A DNA stretch of 64,000 nucleotides, from contig NZ_ATTI01000001.1 of assembly GCF_000419605.1 (NCBI RefSeq), positions 376,001-440,000 on the forward strand. The letters are read 5' to 3'. Source of the DNA: Sphingomonas phyllosphaerae 5.2. GTDB taxonomy: Bacteria; Pseudomonadota; Alphaproteobacteria; Sphingomonadales; Sphingomonadaceae. The position numbers were made by a program, and so were the translations under genes. Below the pieces are notes generated by a model. It was not told where the DNA came from and made no database searches. It saw only the letters and a program-made list of their open reading frames with translations. Position 1 is the first letter of the stretch. Each line of letters begins with the position of its first letter. Positions 1 to 8,634 of the stretch are shown in pieces.

Positions 1-90
1 ATCGGTAACGTGAAGATCGACAAGGGCCGGTGGCCCACCGCTGCGCGCGAAGTCATCGAGCGCGCCGGTATCGAGCCTGCAACTAAATGA
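1..90 (+). CDS. 3' end of an unidentified CDS in the fucose operon
   Basis: The first 90 bases read in one frame to a TGA at 88-90 and give 29 residues ending in AREVIERAGIEPATK. The start lies before the window. The stop overlaps the next gene's ATG at 87 (ATGA), so the two are translationally coupled and this gene belongs to the same operon. From the neighbours one would expect a fuconate dehydratase, a lactonase or a sugar transporter, but the tail matches none of these that I can name, so no function is assigned. Confidence 0.7.
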   Translation: MGNVKIDKGRWPTAAREVIERAGIEPATK

Positions 91-452
91 CGCATATCCG
101 TGTCATCAGGATCATGGATCTGGCTGCCGAGGCGGCAACGCTGGAAGTCTACGACGACGCACATGCGATCGGTCGGACGCCGCGTGCCGTCATTGAGGCG
201 TTGCATCGGCACGGCATCGCCGAAATGGAGATCTTTCGCGCCGGGCACCGGCTGGTGATGATCCTGTACCTGGCCGAAGACTTCGATCCGGCGGGTCTGG
301 CGGAGAGCGAGCGAACGGACCCGGAGCTGGCGGCGTGGCAGATCCGCATGGCGGCATTGCAACGCGGGCCGTTCGGCGACGGAGAAGCGTGGCCGGAGGC
401 GCATGCGGTGTTCCGGCTGAGCGACCATCTATCAAACAAGGAAATGACATGA
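87..452 (+). CDS. L-rhamnose/L-fucose mutarotase family protein (RhaM-like)
   Basis: A 121-residue cytoplasmic protein of the RhaM/DUF718 ferredoxin-like fold, which interconverts alpha and beta anomers of 6-deoxyhexoses. The fold pattern is visible: a helix with AVIEALHRHGI, then strand EMEIFRAGHRLVMILYLAEDF, and a C-terminal WPEAHAVFRL segment. The length is close to the family norm of about 105-115. It starts inside the stop of the preceding gene and ends inside the start of the SDR gene (ATGA at 449-452). The context makes L-fucose the likely sugar. Rhamnose cannot be excluded from sequence alone. Confidence 0.8.
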   Translation: MTHIRVIRIMDLAAEAATLEVYDDAHAIGRTPRAVIEALHRHGIAEMEIFRAGHRLVMILYLAEDFDPAGLAESERTDPELAAWQIRMAALQRGPFGDGEAWPEAHAVFRLSDHLSNKEMT

Positions 453-1180
453 CCCGATTGGCCGGCAAACGCGCACTGGTGACCGGCGCGGCGCAGGGAA
501 TTGGCAGGGAGACGGTCGAACTGTTCGTGCGCGAGGGTGCGGAGGTGATCGCGCTGGACGTGCAGGCGGAGGCATTGGCGACGCTTGCGGGATGCACGAC
601 GATGACGGTCGACCTGCTCGATGCCGCGGTGGTGGACGCGTTGGGCGAAACGGTCGGAACGGTGGACATCCTCGTCAATTGCGCGGGCTATGTCGATGCG
701 GGCGACCTGCTCTCCACATCCGAGCGCGGGTATCGCCTGTCGTTCGACCTGAACGTCGATGCCGCGATGCGGATGACGCGGGCGGTGCTGCCGGCGATGA
801 TCGCGGCGGGACGGGGATCGATCGTCAACGTCGCCTCGGTGGCGGGCGCGATGATCGGGGTGCCCAATCGCTTCGCCTATTGCGTGTCGAAGGGCGCGCT
901 GGCGGGCCTGACCCGCGCCGTCGCGGTGGATTACGTTGCGCAGGGCATCCGCTGCAACGCGATCTGCCCGGGCACGGTGCAGTCGCCGTCGCTGGACGCG
1001 CGGCTTGCCGCAACGGGCGATGCGGACGCGGCGCGGAACGCCTTCGTGGCGCGCCAGCCAATGGGACGGATCGGTACCGCTGCCGAGATCGCGGCGCTGG
1101 CGCTGTATCTGGCGTCGGACGAAAGCGCCTATACGACCGGCTGCCTGATGGCGGTCGACGGCGGCTGGACAATGGCGTGA
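449..1180 (+). CDS. SDR-family 2-keto-3-deoxy-L-fuconate dehydrogenase
   Basis: A 243-residue short-chain dehydrogenase. It has the Rossmann motif TGAAQGIG at residues 12-19, an NCAG motif, the catalytic YCVSK (Y144, K148), and the [13 protein letters not shown] segment seen in the BDH2/2-keto-3-deoxyfuconate dehydrogenase branch. The proposed reaction is NAD-dependent oxidation of 2-keto-3-deoxy-L-fuconate to the 2,4-diketo acid. I chose ATG 449 rather than an upstream ATG at 335 because it overlaps the mutarotase stop and the protein then begins directly before the Rossmann strand. The assignment rests on the FAH hydrolase two genes downstream. A plain sugar dehydrogenase is the alternative. 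Confidence 0.8.
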   Translation: MTRLAGKRALVTGAAQGIGRETVELFVREGAEVIALDVQAEALATLAGCTTMTVDLLDAAVVDALGETVGTVDILVNCAGYVDAGDLLSTSERGYRLSFDLNVDAAMRMTRAVLPAMIAAGRGSIVNVASVAGAMIGVPNRFAYCVSKGALAGLTRAVAVDYVAQGIRCNAICPGTVQSPSLDARLAATGDADAARNAFVARQPMGRIGTAAEIAALALYLASDESAYTTGCLMAVDGGWTMA

Positions 1181-1187
1181 GCGGGCG

Positions 1188-2363
1188 ATGAGCGCGATCG
1201 CATCGGTAGAGGATTTCCGGACGGCGGCGCGCCGGCGTCTGCCGCGTTTCCTGTTCGATTATGCCGACGGGGGGGCCTTTGCGGAGGAGACGCTCCACCG
1301 CAACGTCGCCGATCTGCGCGGGCTGGCGCTGCGCCAGCGGGTGCTGCAGGACGTCGCGACGCTGGACCTCGGCACGACCTTGTTCGGACGGCGTCTGCCG
1401 CTGCCGGTGGTGCTCGGCCCGGTCGGGATCGCGGGCATGTACCGACGGCGCGGGGAGGTTCAGGCGGCGCGCGGCGCCCATCGCCACGGGCTGCCGTTCA
1501 CGCTGTCGACGGTCGGCATCTGCGCGATGGACGAACTGCGTCGCGGCGCGCCCACGGGGCCGCTGTGGTTCCAGCTCTACGTGATCCGCGACCGCGGCTT
1601 CATGCGCGAACTGATCGCGCGCGCGAAGCAGGCCGGTGCCGAGGCACTGGTCTTCACGGTTGACATGCCGATCCCGGGCATCCGTTACCGCGACGCGCAT
1701 TCGGGCATGTCGGGGCCGGGCGCTGCGGTGCGGCGGATCGCGCAGGCGATCGGCAAGCCCGGCTGGGCGGTGGATGTCGGCTTGCGGGGGCGTCCGCACC
1801 AGCTCGGCAATCTGGAACCGGTGCTGGGTCGCGACAGCGGCCTGAACGATTACATGGGCTGGCTGGGCGCCAATTTCGATCCGGGTATCCGCTGGAGCGA
1901 TCTGGACTGGCTGCGCGCCGAATGGGACGGCCCGCTCATCATCAAGGGCATCCTCGATCCGGACGATGCGCGCGCCGCGGCGGATTACGGCGCGGAGGGA
2001 ATCGTCGTCTCCAATCACGGCGGTCGCCAGCTGGACGGCGTGCTGTCGACGGCGGCCGCGCTGCCGCCGATCGTCGCGGCCGTGGGCGATCGCCTGACCG
2101 TGCTGGCGGACGGCGGCGTCCGCAACGGGCTGGACGTCGTGCGCCTGCTGGCGTTGGGGGCAAAGGGCGTGCTGCTCGGCCGGGCGTGGCTCTATGCGCT
2201 GGCAGCCGGCGGAGAGGCGGGCGTCGCCCGCATGCTCGACATGCTCGCCAATGAGATGAAGGTCGCGATGACGCTCACCGGCGTCAACGCCATTGCCGCG
2301 ATCGACGGTGCGATCCTTGCGAACGCGCCGGCCAATTTTTCTAACGTGAAGGGATCGTCATGA
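1188..2363 (+). CDS. lldD: FMN-dependent L-lactate dehydrogenase (LldD-like alpha-hydroxy-acid oxidase)
   Basis: A 391-residue FMN alpha-hydroxy-acid dehydrogenase that oxidises L-lactate to pyruvate at the membrane quinone pool. It carries the signature [10 protein letters not shown] with the catalytic His at about residue 277 and the substrate Arg three residues later. An N-terminal [11 protein letters not shown] and the phosphate-binding region [12 protein letters not shown] are also typical. Hydrolysis of 2,4-diketo-3-deoxyfuconate by the next gene product yields pyruvate plus L-lactate, so this gene completes the route. It starts 8 bases after the SDR stop and its stop overlaps the next ATG. 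Other (S)-2-hydroxy acids are possible substrates. Confidence 0.87.
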   Translation: MSAIASVEDFRTAARRRLPRFLFDYADGGAFAEETLHRNVADLRGLALRQRVLQDVATLDLGTTLFGRRLPLPVVLGPVGIAGMYRRRGEVQAARGAHRHGLPFTLSTVGICAMDELRRGAPTGPLWFQLYVIRDRGFMRELIARAKQAGAEALVFTVDMPIPGIRYRDAHSGMSGPGAAVRRIAQAIGKPGWAVDVGLRGRPHQLGNLEPVLGRDSGLNDYMGWLGANFDPGIRWSDLDWLRAEWDGPLIIKGILDPDDARAAADYGAEGIVVSNHGGRQLDGVLSTAAALPPIVAAVGDRLTVLADGGVRNGLDVVRLLALGAKGVLLGRAWLYALAAGGEAGVARMLDMLANEMKVAMTLTGVNAIAAIDGAILANAPANFSNVKGSS

Positions 2364-3217
2364 AACTCTGTCGTTTTGGAGAAGTCGGGCAGGAGCGCCC
2401 CGGCATGATCGATGCCGCTGGCCGCGTCCGCGATCTGTCGGCGCACGTCACCGATTTCGGTCCTGTGGAGATCGCGCCGGACGCGCTGCGCACGCTCTCC
2501 GCGATCGCGATCGACGACCTGCCGCTGGCTCCCGAGGGCGTCCGCTATGGCCCGCCCGTGACCGGCACGCGCAAGTTCATCGCCATCGGCCTGAACTATG
2601 CCGACCACGCCGCCGAATCGAACCTGCCCATCCCGGAAGAGCCGGTGGTGTTCAACAAATGGGTCAATTGCATCCAGGGGCCGAACGATCCGGTCACGAT
2701 CCCGCGCGGATCGGTGAAGACCGACTGGGAGGTCGAACTGGGCGTGGTGATCGGCACCGGCGGGCACGATATAGCCCGCGAACGGGCGCTGGACCATGTC
2801 GCGGGCTATTGCGTCGTCCATGACGTCTCGGAACGCGAGTGGCAGATCGAGCGCGGCCCTACCTGGGACAAGGGCAAGGGCTTCCCGACGTTTGGACCCG
2901 TAGGCCCGTGGCTGGTCACCGCCGACGAGGTCGGCGATCCGCAGGCGCTGACGATGTGGCTCGACGTCAACGGCAAGCGCGTGCAGGACGGCAGCACCGC
3001 GACGATGATCTTCACGGTGGCCGACATCGTCGCCTATTGCTCGCGGTTCATGGCGCTGGAGCCTGGCGACATCATCACCACCGGCACGCCGCCGGGCGTG
3101 GGCCTCGGGCAGAAGCCGACCCCCTGGTACCTGAAGGCCGGGGACGTGGTCAGCCTCGGCATTGCCGGCCTGGGCGAACAGCGGCAGGACTTCGTCGCCG
3201 CAGTCAGCGCAGGGTGA
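2360..3217 (+). CDS. Fumarylacetoacetate-hydrolase family protein, probable 2,4-diketo-3-deoxy-L-fuconate hydrolase
   Basis: A 285-residue FAH-fold hydrolase with the [11 protein letters not shown] motif, the metal-binding [11 protein letters not shown] region, HDVSEREWQ, and the C-terminal [13 protein letters not shown] signature. Family members cleave C-C bonds of acylpyruvates using a divalent metal. Placed next to the 2-keto-3-deoxyfuconate-type SDR, the natural substrate is 2,4-diketo-3-deoxy-L-fuconate, giving pyruvate and L-lactate. The start overlaps the lldD stop by 4 bases. The aldo/keto reductase follows 8 bases downstream. Confidence 0.88.
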   Translation: MKLCRFGEVGQERPGMIDAAGRVRDLSAHVTDFGPVEIAPDALRTLSAIAIDDLPLAPEGVRYGPPVTGTRKFIAIGLNYADHAAESNLPIPEEPVVFNKWVNCIQGPNDPVTIPRGSVKTDWEVELGVVIGTGGHDIARERALDHVAGYCVVHDVSEREWQIERGPTWDKGKGFPTFGPVGPWLVTADEVGDPQALTMWLDVNGKRVQDGSTATMIFTVADIVAYCSRFMALEPGDIITTGTPPGVGLGQKPTPWYLKAGDVVSLGIAGLGEQRQDFVAAVSAG

Positions 3218-3224
3218 GCGGGCG

Positions 3225-4271
3225 ATGACGGACGTACGACCCGCCCTGCCGACCCGTCCGCTCGGGGGAAGCGGACTACGGGTGACCGAACTGGCGTTCG
3301 GCGCCGCGTCGCTGGGCAATCTGAACCGGCGCGTCGACGATGCGACCGCGCACGCCGCAGTGCATGCCGCAGTGGCAGCCGGCATCAATCTCGTCGATAC
3401 CGCGCCGTTCTACGGTCGCGGGCTGAGCGAGCGCCGGGTCGGGGACGCGCTGCGCGAAGGCGACCGCAGCGTGATCCTGTCGACCAAGGCGGGTCGGTTG
3501 CTGATTCCGGACGCGTCCGTCACCGAGCAGGAGGAGTGCGACGGCTTCCTGTCGCCGATGCCGTTCCGCATCGCGTATGATTACAGCCGCGACGGCATCC
3601 TGCGATCGTTCGAGGCGAGCCTCCACCGGCTTGGGCTGGATCGCATCGACATCCTGCTGGTCCACGATATCGGCCGCTACGTGCAGGGCGACGCGCATGA
3701 CGGTTACTGGGACCAGCTGACGCGCGGCGGCGGGTTCGACGCGCTGGTCTCCTTGCGGGATCAAGGCGCGATCCGCGCATTCGGCCTGGGCGTGAACGAG
3801 GTGCAGGTGTGCATCGACGCGATCAAGGTCGCGCCGCTCGACGTGCTGCTGCTCGCCAATCGTTACACGCTGCTGGAACAGACCCCGCTCGACAGCCTGT
3901 TCCCGCTATGCGTCGCCAATGGCGTCTCGGTTATCGCCGGCGCGCCCTACAACAGCGGTATCCTCGCGACCGGCACGCGCGGCGCCGGCGTTCCGTTCTA
4001 CGACTACGGGCCCGCGCCCGCCGCCGTGATCGAACGTGTCAGGCGCATCGAGGCGATCGCCGACGCCTGGCAGGTGCCCCTCGCTGCGGCCGCGCTCCAG
4101 TTCCCGCTCGCGCATCCCTCCGTCGCCGCGGTACTGCCCGGCATTGCCGATGCACGCCGGATGGCGCAGACCGTCGACCTGTATCATGCCGCTATCGCGG
4201 TAGAATTCTGGGAAGCGCTCGCGGACGAGGGACTGGTGCGTGCCGACGCGCCGGTGCCGACCGGGCGCTAG
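3225..4271 (+). CDS. Aldo/keto reductase, probable L-fucose (D-threo-aldose) 1-dehydrogenase
   Basis: A 348-residue AKR of the pyridoxal/L-fucose dehydrogenase branch. Catalytic elements are visible: DTAPFYGRGLSERR (Asp and Tyr), STKAG (Lys) and DILLVHDIGR (His). The likely role is the first step, NAD(P)-dependent oxidation of L-fucose to the lactone. ATG 3225 was chosen because it follows the same linker that precedes lldD. An upstream ATG at 3162 would overlap the hydrolase by 56 bases. This is the last gene of the operon; insertion-sequence debris follows within 20 bases of its stop. Confidence 0.82.
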   Translation: MTDVRPALPTRPLGGSGLRVTELAFGAASLGNLNRRVDDATAHAAVHAAVAAGINLVDTAPFYGRGLSERRVGDALREGDRSVILSTKAGRLLIPDASVTEQEECDGFLSPMPFRIAYDYSRDGILRSFEASLHRLGLDRIDILLVHDIGRYVQGDAHDGYWDQLTRGGGFDALVSLRDQGAIRAFGLGVNEVQVCIDAIKVAPLDVLLLANRYTLLEQTPLDSLFPLCVANGVSVIAGAPYNSGILATGTRGAGVPFYDYGPAPAAVIERVRRIEAIADAWQVPLAAAALQFPLAHPSVAAVLPGIADARRMAQTVDLYHAAIAVEFWEALADEGLVRADAPVPTGR

Positions 4272-4285
4272 AGTATCCGTGATGG

Positions 4286-4415
4286 TCAAGCGCGCGATGG
4301 GGTCCATAGGCGGTCTGCCTTGAGCAGGGCGTTTGCAGTGACGACGAGCTTTCGCATGACGGCGGTGATAGCGATCCTGGCGGGTTTTCCGGCTGCGATG
4401 AGCTGCTGCTATGAT
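4286..4415 (-). pseudogene. IS110-family transposase, C-terminal fragment
   Basis: Read on the minus strand from about 4402 to the TGA at 4286-4288, the sequence encodes LIAAGKPARIAITAVMRKL and continues to an end at LWTPSRA. This is the conserved C-terminal tail of IS110-type (DEDD) transposases. Only about 40 codons remain and a TAG sits just upstream in frame, so the piece is dead. It lies 15 bases beyond the fucose operon and abuts the truncated IS3 fragment on its other side. Confidence 0.75.
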
Positions 4416-4872
4416 ATGAGGAGGGGGCGACTGCCAGTTCCCGGCAGATCGGCCCGATCCCAAGCTCCTCTCGATGGGCGTTGATGAACGCCATCGTCAT
4501 CGCCCGTGGCGGTCGAGCTCCGCCATCGCGAAATATGCCGACGCCTTCCTGAGGATCTCGTTGGCCCGACGAAGCTCCCTCACTTCCCGTTCGAGCAACT
4601 TGAGCCGGGCGCGGTCATCGTCGGCCATCGCTGCTGGTCCTGCACGCCGGCCAGCCTCGTCACCGCACCAACGCCGCAGCGTCTCGGCCGTGCAGCCGAT
4701 CTTGCTCGCGATCGACACCAGCGCATCCCATTCCGAACGGTGATCCGCACGGTGTTCGCTCACCATACGGACCGCACGCTCGCGGACCTCAGGCGAACCT
4801 GTTCGTCGTCTCGCTCACTTCCGATGCTCCTACTTATAAAGTGGAAGCCTCCGGAAAACCCGGGACGCTTCA
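4411..4872 (-). mobile_element. Truncated IS3-family element (IS51-like group)
   Basis: Remnant of an IS3-type element in minus orientation. The outer end reads TGAAGCGTCCCGGG inward from 4872, with continuing IR-like sequence to about 4830, which is typical of this group. It contains a frameshifted orfA and only the first ~28 codons of orfB, which begins at ATG 4500 (overlapping the orfA stop) and encodes AFINAHREELGIGPICREL before running into the IS110 fragment near 4411. The inner end, including the DDE catalytic domain, is missing, so the element cannot move on its own. Confidence 0.82.
4497..4818 (-). pseudogene. IS3-family OrfA (helix-turn-helix), frameshifted
   Basis: The body of OrfA reads [16 protein letters not shown] (helix-turn-helix) followed by a leucine-zipper-like [18 protein letters not shown] and the terminal [12 protein letters not shown]. 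The natural start appears to be GTG at 4816-4818 preceded by GGAG, giving MSETTNRFA and then a TGA. The continuation ([11 protein letters not shown]) is in another frame, so one or two bases were lost near 4791-4796. The stop overlaps the ATG of the orfB fragment, as expected for programmed IS3 frameshifting. Confidence 0.78.
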
Positions 4873-5122
4873 CTCAGGCGGCGGAGCCTGTCCACAGCGA
4901 CCACGGAGTTCGCCATGGTCGCGACGCCTACGAACTCCCGCTGATCGGCAGGTAGCCCGACCCGACTTCCCGGATGCCGCGGCTAAACACCTGCCCCAAG
5001 ACGATCATTCTTCCGCATGTCACGGGATAATCTTTCACCTGTAACAACTTACAAACGTCACGGGGCGTAACTTCAGCCACGCATACCCTATTCGGTCGCC
5101 GACATCCTTTGCACATTGACGC
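4873..5122. other. Spacer between IS remnant and TonB receptor gene
   Basis: No gene is supported here. A short minus-strand reading frame (4928-5116) has no recognisable features. The octamer GTCACGGG occurs twice, about 38 bases apart, at roughly 5017 and 5056, in an AT-richer stretch that may be part of the control region of the downstream receptor gene. That is speculation. Confidence 0.5.
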
Positions 5123-5141
5123 TATGTAATATCATCTCATA
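5123..5141. promoter_or_regulatory. Candidate Zur-like operator
   Basis: An AT-rich 19-base segment bounded by TATG and CATA (TATGTAATATCATCTCATA) lies 26 bases before the receptor start codon. Alphaproteobacterial Zur boxes are imperfect palindromes of the TATGTTATA-N-TATAACATA type. This segment keeps the outer arms and about 14 of 19 positions by eye, but the right inner arm is poor. The zinc-binding character of the receptor makes zinc-responsive repression plausible. Low confidence. Confidence 0.3.
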
Positions 5142-5166
5142 TTGATTGCGGCGGGGAGTATCCGTC

Positions 5167-7383
5167 ATGATCGTCAAGAAAACTCATTGTGCTGCGGCCG
5201 CGCTTCTTGTCGGCACCGCCATCATCCCGGGCACCTGCGCCATTGCGGGCGGATCGTCGACTGTCACCCGCGAGGAAACGCGGGACGTTGTCCCCAGTGA
5301 CGTCATCGTCACGGGGCGTGCGCCCGACGCCGACGGACAATTGGCATTGCCGATAACGGTACTGGGTGGCGACGAACTTGCCCACCGACGTCAAGGCGGC
5401 CTGGGCGAGACACTGGCCGGGTTGCCCGGCATCCATCTCGACAATTTCGGCGGTGGCGCTTCGCGACCGGTGATCCGGGGCCAGACGTTGCCACGCATCG
5501 ACATCCTCAGCGACGGCGCGAACGTGTTCGATGCCGCATCGGTATCGCCGGATCATGCGATCGGCACCGATCCGCTGCTTCTCGACGCAATAGAGATCCA
5601 GCGTGGCCCGGCAGCGGTGCGTTACGGCGGCAACGCCTCGAACGGAGCCATCAACCTTATCGACGGGAAGATACCCCGGACGGTTCCCGCCAGTGGCCTG
5701 GCAGGCGCAACCGAGATCCGCTTCGGCACCGGTGACGAGGAAAAGGCACTGGTCGGTCGGCTTACTGCCGGAACCGGAGCGTTCGCCATCCATGTCGAGG
5801 GTTCGCGGCGCGCCAGCGAGGATTACGACGTTCCCGCCCGTTACGGAAGTGACAGGCTGCGCGACTCCTTTGCCGAAAGCGCGAGCTACAGCGCGGGAGC
5901 CTCCTGGATCACCGCCAAAGGCTATCTCGGCGCTGCGTTCACTCGTCAGACGAGCAATTACGGCCTGCCCGGCCATAGTCACAGCAATGGCGCATGCCAC
6001 ACCCATGCCATCAAATTGCATTGCTCGATCCACGGCTTCATCACCGATCCGTTCGAGGCGATGGACGACGCGCTGCCCGCCACCATCGATCTCCGCAGCG
6101 ATCGCATCGATGTTCGCGCCGACTACGACCGGCTCGTGCCATTCCTGGATCATGTGCGACTGCGATTGTCGCACACCGATTATGCGCACCGGGAGCTGGA
6201 TGGGCCGATCATCTTTTCCCGTTATGCGAACAACGTCGAAGATGGTCGCGTCGAAGCCACACATGCACCTGTGCTCGGCTTCTCCGGTACGTTCGGAGTG
6301 CAATATAGCAACGGATTGTTCAGCGGCCTCAACAACAGCAATACGCACAAAAGCGAGCAAGTAAGTCGATTCAGAACCGAAAATATCGGTGTCTTTCTGG
6401 CAGAGCGGCGCTCCCTCGGCAGGCTGAGCCTAGAACTCGCCGGCCGGCATGACTGGCGAACAATGGAAGTGGTGAAGGAGCCATTCTCGACCGAATATAT
6501 GGAGCCGGAGGACGCGCTGGATCCGGATCTGGTAGAGAAGGACAGGCAGCGCTATAATCAGGTCTTCGCCAGAAATTACCCACTTTCCAGGGTCAAGCCC
6601 TTCACCGCATCGCTCGGCGCAATCGTGAACCTCCAAGGGGGGTATGCGACAAGGCTTTCACTTGCCCGGTCACAACGCGCGCCCGGCGTTCGCGAGCTTT
6701 ATGCGGACAACAACAACCTCGCGACGAACAGCTACGAAGTGGGGCTGGCACGGACGAGCAACTACGGACAATTTCTTCCATTGCCAACGCCGAACATCGT
6801 CGAGACCACGAAATCCGTCGACCTCGGCCTCGCAAAGACTGGTGGGATTGTCGAATTCGACGTCGGGCTCTTCTACAAAGCTGTCGACAATTACATCTTC
6901 GCCCGGCTGGTCGACACCGAACCGAGGCACCTCTTCCTGGTCTACACCCCAGCCGACGTCCGCCTGATGGGGCTTGACGGGCAGCTCAGCTACCGGGTCG
7001 ATGCGCGATCACGGATAAGCCTGTTCGGCGATTACGTGCACGCCGACCTGACAGGTGAGAAGGACAATCTTCCCCGCATCCCGCCGGGTCGCATCGGCGT
7101 GCGCTACGCCCTGGCAGGCGGACGGACGTCGGCGGACGTCGAATACAGCCACACGTTCACGCAGGATCGCGTCGCTTCCTATGAGACGCGGACGTCAGGT
7201 TACGACAATCTGAGCGCCACCTTTGCGCAGCGGTTCGACGTTGCGGCGACGAAGGCCATCGAACTGTATGTACGCGGCACCAACCTGACCAATCAGCTTG
7301 CGTTCGCCCACACCTCCTTCGTCAAGAACCAGTCGCCGCTGCGTGGACGGAGCATCGCCTTCGGGGTGCGTCACCGATTCTAG
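5167..7383 (+). CDS. znuD: ZnuD-like TonB-dependent outer-membrane zinc receptor
   Basis: A 738-residue TonB receptor. An N-terminal signal peptide (MIVKKTH followed by a hydrophobic stretch, cleavage near GTCAIA-GG) is followed by a TonB box DVIVTGR, the plug domain, and a beta-barrel ending in the aromatic terminus VRHRF. The loop at residues 266-291 (GLPGHSHSNGACHTHAIKLH and then CSIHG) carries the clustered His and Cys residues that mark ZnuD-type zinc receptors. I chose ATG 5167 because GGGGAG precedes it. An upstream TTG at 5146 would place residues before the signal peptide. It is monocistronic. The substrate is inferred from the loop. Confidence 0.85.
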   Translation: MIVKKTHCAAAALLVGTAIIPGTCAIAGGSSTVTREETRDVVPSDVIVTGRAPDADGQLALPITVLGGDELAHRRQGGLGETLAGLPGIHLDNFGGGASRPVIRGQTLPRIDILSDGANVFDAASVSPDHAIGTDPLLLDAIEIQRGPAAVRYGGNASNGAINLIDGKIPRTVPASGLAGATEIRFGTGDEEKALVGRLTAGTGAFAIHVEGSRRASEDYDVPARYGSDRLRDSFAESASYSAGASWITAKGYLGAAFTRQTSNYGLPGHSHSNGACHTHAIKLHCSIHGFITDPFEAMDDALPATIDLRSDRIDVRADYDRLVPFLDHVRLRLSHTDYAHRELDGPIIFSRYANNVEDGRVEATHAPVLGFSGTFGVQYSNGLFSGLNNSNTHKSEQVSRFRTENIGVFLAERRSLGRLSLELAGRHDWRTMEVVKEPFSTEYMEPEDALDPDLVEKDRQRYNQVFARNYPLSRVKPFTASLGAIVNLQGGYATRLSLARSQRAPGVRELYADNNNLATNSYEVGLARTSNYGQFLPLPTPNIVETTKSVDLGLAKTGGIVEFDVGLFYKAVDNYIFARLVDTEPRHLFLVYTPADVRLMGLDGQLSYRVDARSRISLFGDYVHADLTGEKDNLPRIPPGRIGVRYALAGGRTSADVEYSHTFTQDRVASYETRTSGYDNLSATFAQRFDVAATKAIELYVRGTNLTNQLAFAHTSFVKNQSPLRGRSIAFGVRHRF

Positions 7384-8181
7384 GTGCGATGGTGCCATCG
7401 ATACCGGGTGCGACCGGCTGCGCCAGCGTTCCGTCGATCTTGGTCGTGTCGCTCAACGGTTGCAGGTAGCGTCGCGCGCCGACCTCCGCCGCCGCGCCGG
7501 GCGGTCGGGCAATATCGGAACGAGGTCGATGGCGATCGCGCGCTGGTCGTGAGGTGTGGAGCACCGATGGAAATGCGAGAGCTGGAGCGTCGCGCGTTTG
7601 AACTTCAACAATGGGGATCGGGGTGGTTTTGCCGGTGGTGCGGTTGCGGCCTCGCCTCCCGCTGTCGCTGTCGCTGCGGAGTCCAGCTATCGGCTCAACG
7701 TCGCGAGCATAGCGTGCGCGGTCGCGGCGCTTCCGTAATCGACCTTTCCAATGCGGCTTCCATCCATGTCGACGAACGGATCGCACCGCCAAATCATAGG
7801 GTCGAACACGTGGTTTGCTGTCGATCGGGTAAAGGAATGATGGGGTGATCATCGTTGCTGTTCGCAACAGAGGGGGTGCTTCGCCCCCTCAATCCGGCGA
7901 CGCACCCTGCGCGGAAAACGCATCGCTGCAGAAAGCTCATTGGGAAATTAAAGTAACGGCGTGTAAAATCAACTACTTGCGGTGCATGTAATTGAGAACG
8001 AAAAATCATCTGTTGCGATATCAACTACATATAGACTTGGCTTGAGCTCGAAAGACGGCGCGATGTATTTTTATTAATCACGTCATTTAGGATTTGGGTA
8101 ACGCGATCCGCGCCAAGAACCTCGCACCAGGCATCTGTAATTTACCGATGTCTGGCCAGTGAGACGGGTGCGACCATCATT
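7384..8181. other. Long intergenic region, no supported gene
   Basis: Several overlapping reading frames exist on both strands (for example 7322-7867 minus and 7384-7848 plus), but they show no family motif, are rich in Arg/Pro shadows, and lack convincing ribosome sites. A GC-rich hairpin sits at 7870-7890. From about 7945 to 8110 the DNA turns AT-rich, and the nonamer ATCAACTAC occurs twice (near 7968 and 8020). This is the likely promoter region for the protease genes that follow. Confidence 0.55.
7870..7890. terminator. GC hairpin, possible terminator downstream of znuD
   Basis: A perfect 7-base-pair stem, GAGGGGG paired with CCCCCTC, closes a 7-base loop. There is no T tract on either side and it lies nearly 490 bases after the znuD stop, so it may equally be a processing or repeat structure. 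Confidence 0.35.
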
Positions 8182-8580
8182 ATGACGGATCATTTGGCCA
8201 TGGTGATGGCCTCACTTGCCGCCGCGTCTGCTTCGCAAGCGCCTGCCCACGTCACGGCAACGTCTACAGTGATCTGCGCCAAGCCATACGACGACATGTG
8301 CGTCGCGCTGGCCGGGGCGCTGGAACGTATCGGCCGACAGGTTGAAATCCTGTCACCAGTCGGCGGGCGCCGTTCAGGCCAGCCAGGCACGACGTTCTCC
8401 TTCGTGGAGGAGGGCCGCTCTACCGAACACATCGCCGGCCACCTTGCCTGGGTCGGGGCGGACGGCGTCATAGGCAGGGGCGAAACCCTGCGCTGCAACG
8501 TCATCGATGCCCCGCTCAACGACACCATGCTCGTCGGCTACGCCGATGCGCTCGTGCAGCACGGGAAGCTTCCGGACTGA
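8182..8580 (+). CDS. Small exported protein of unknown function upstream of serralysin
   Basis: A 132-residue protein. The first 22 residues (MTDHLAMVMASLAAASASQA) resemble a short signal peptide with an Ala-rich cleavage region. The rest is mixed alpha/beta with three cysteines (CAKPYDDMCV and later LRCNVID). No family is recognised. It ends 54 bases before the metalloprotease gene on the same strand, so it may be co-transcribed. A protease inhibitor or chaperone is the usual partner at such a position, but the sequence does not look like the known Inh family, so I make no assignment. Confidence 0.55.
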   Translation: MTDHLAMVMASLAAASASQAPAHVTATSTVICAKPYDDMCVALAGALERIGRQVEILSPVGGRRSGQPGTTFSFVEEGRSTEHIAGHLAWVGADGVIGRGETLRCNVIDAPLNDTMLVGYADALVQHGKLPD

Positions 8581-8634
8581 TCCCATCCGGACCTCAACGA
8601 CCAATCAGACCGTCAACCAAGGATAACCGACGAC

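Noticed and set aside
825..2018. 397-codon minus-strand frame under the SDR and lactate dehydrogenase genes
   Set aside because: Antisense shadow of two recognised genes in a clear operon.
4928..5116. 62-codon minus-strand frame upstream of znuD
   Set aside because: No motif, no ribosome site, covers the likely control region of znuD.
7322..7867. 181-codon minus-strand frame overlapping the end of znuD
   Set aside because: Overlaps the znuD 3' end antisense, no motif, no ribosome site. A short neighbouring frame reading DMDGSRIGKVDYGSAA looked protein-like but has a stop within 55 codons and no family match.
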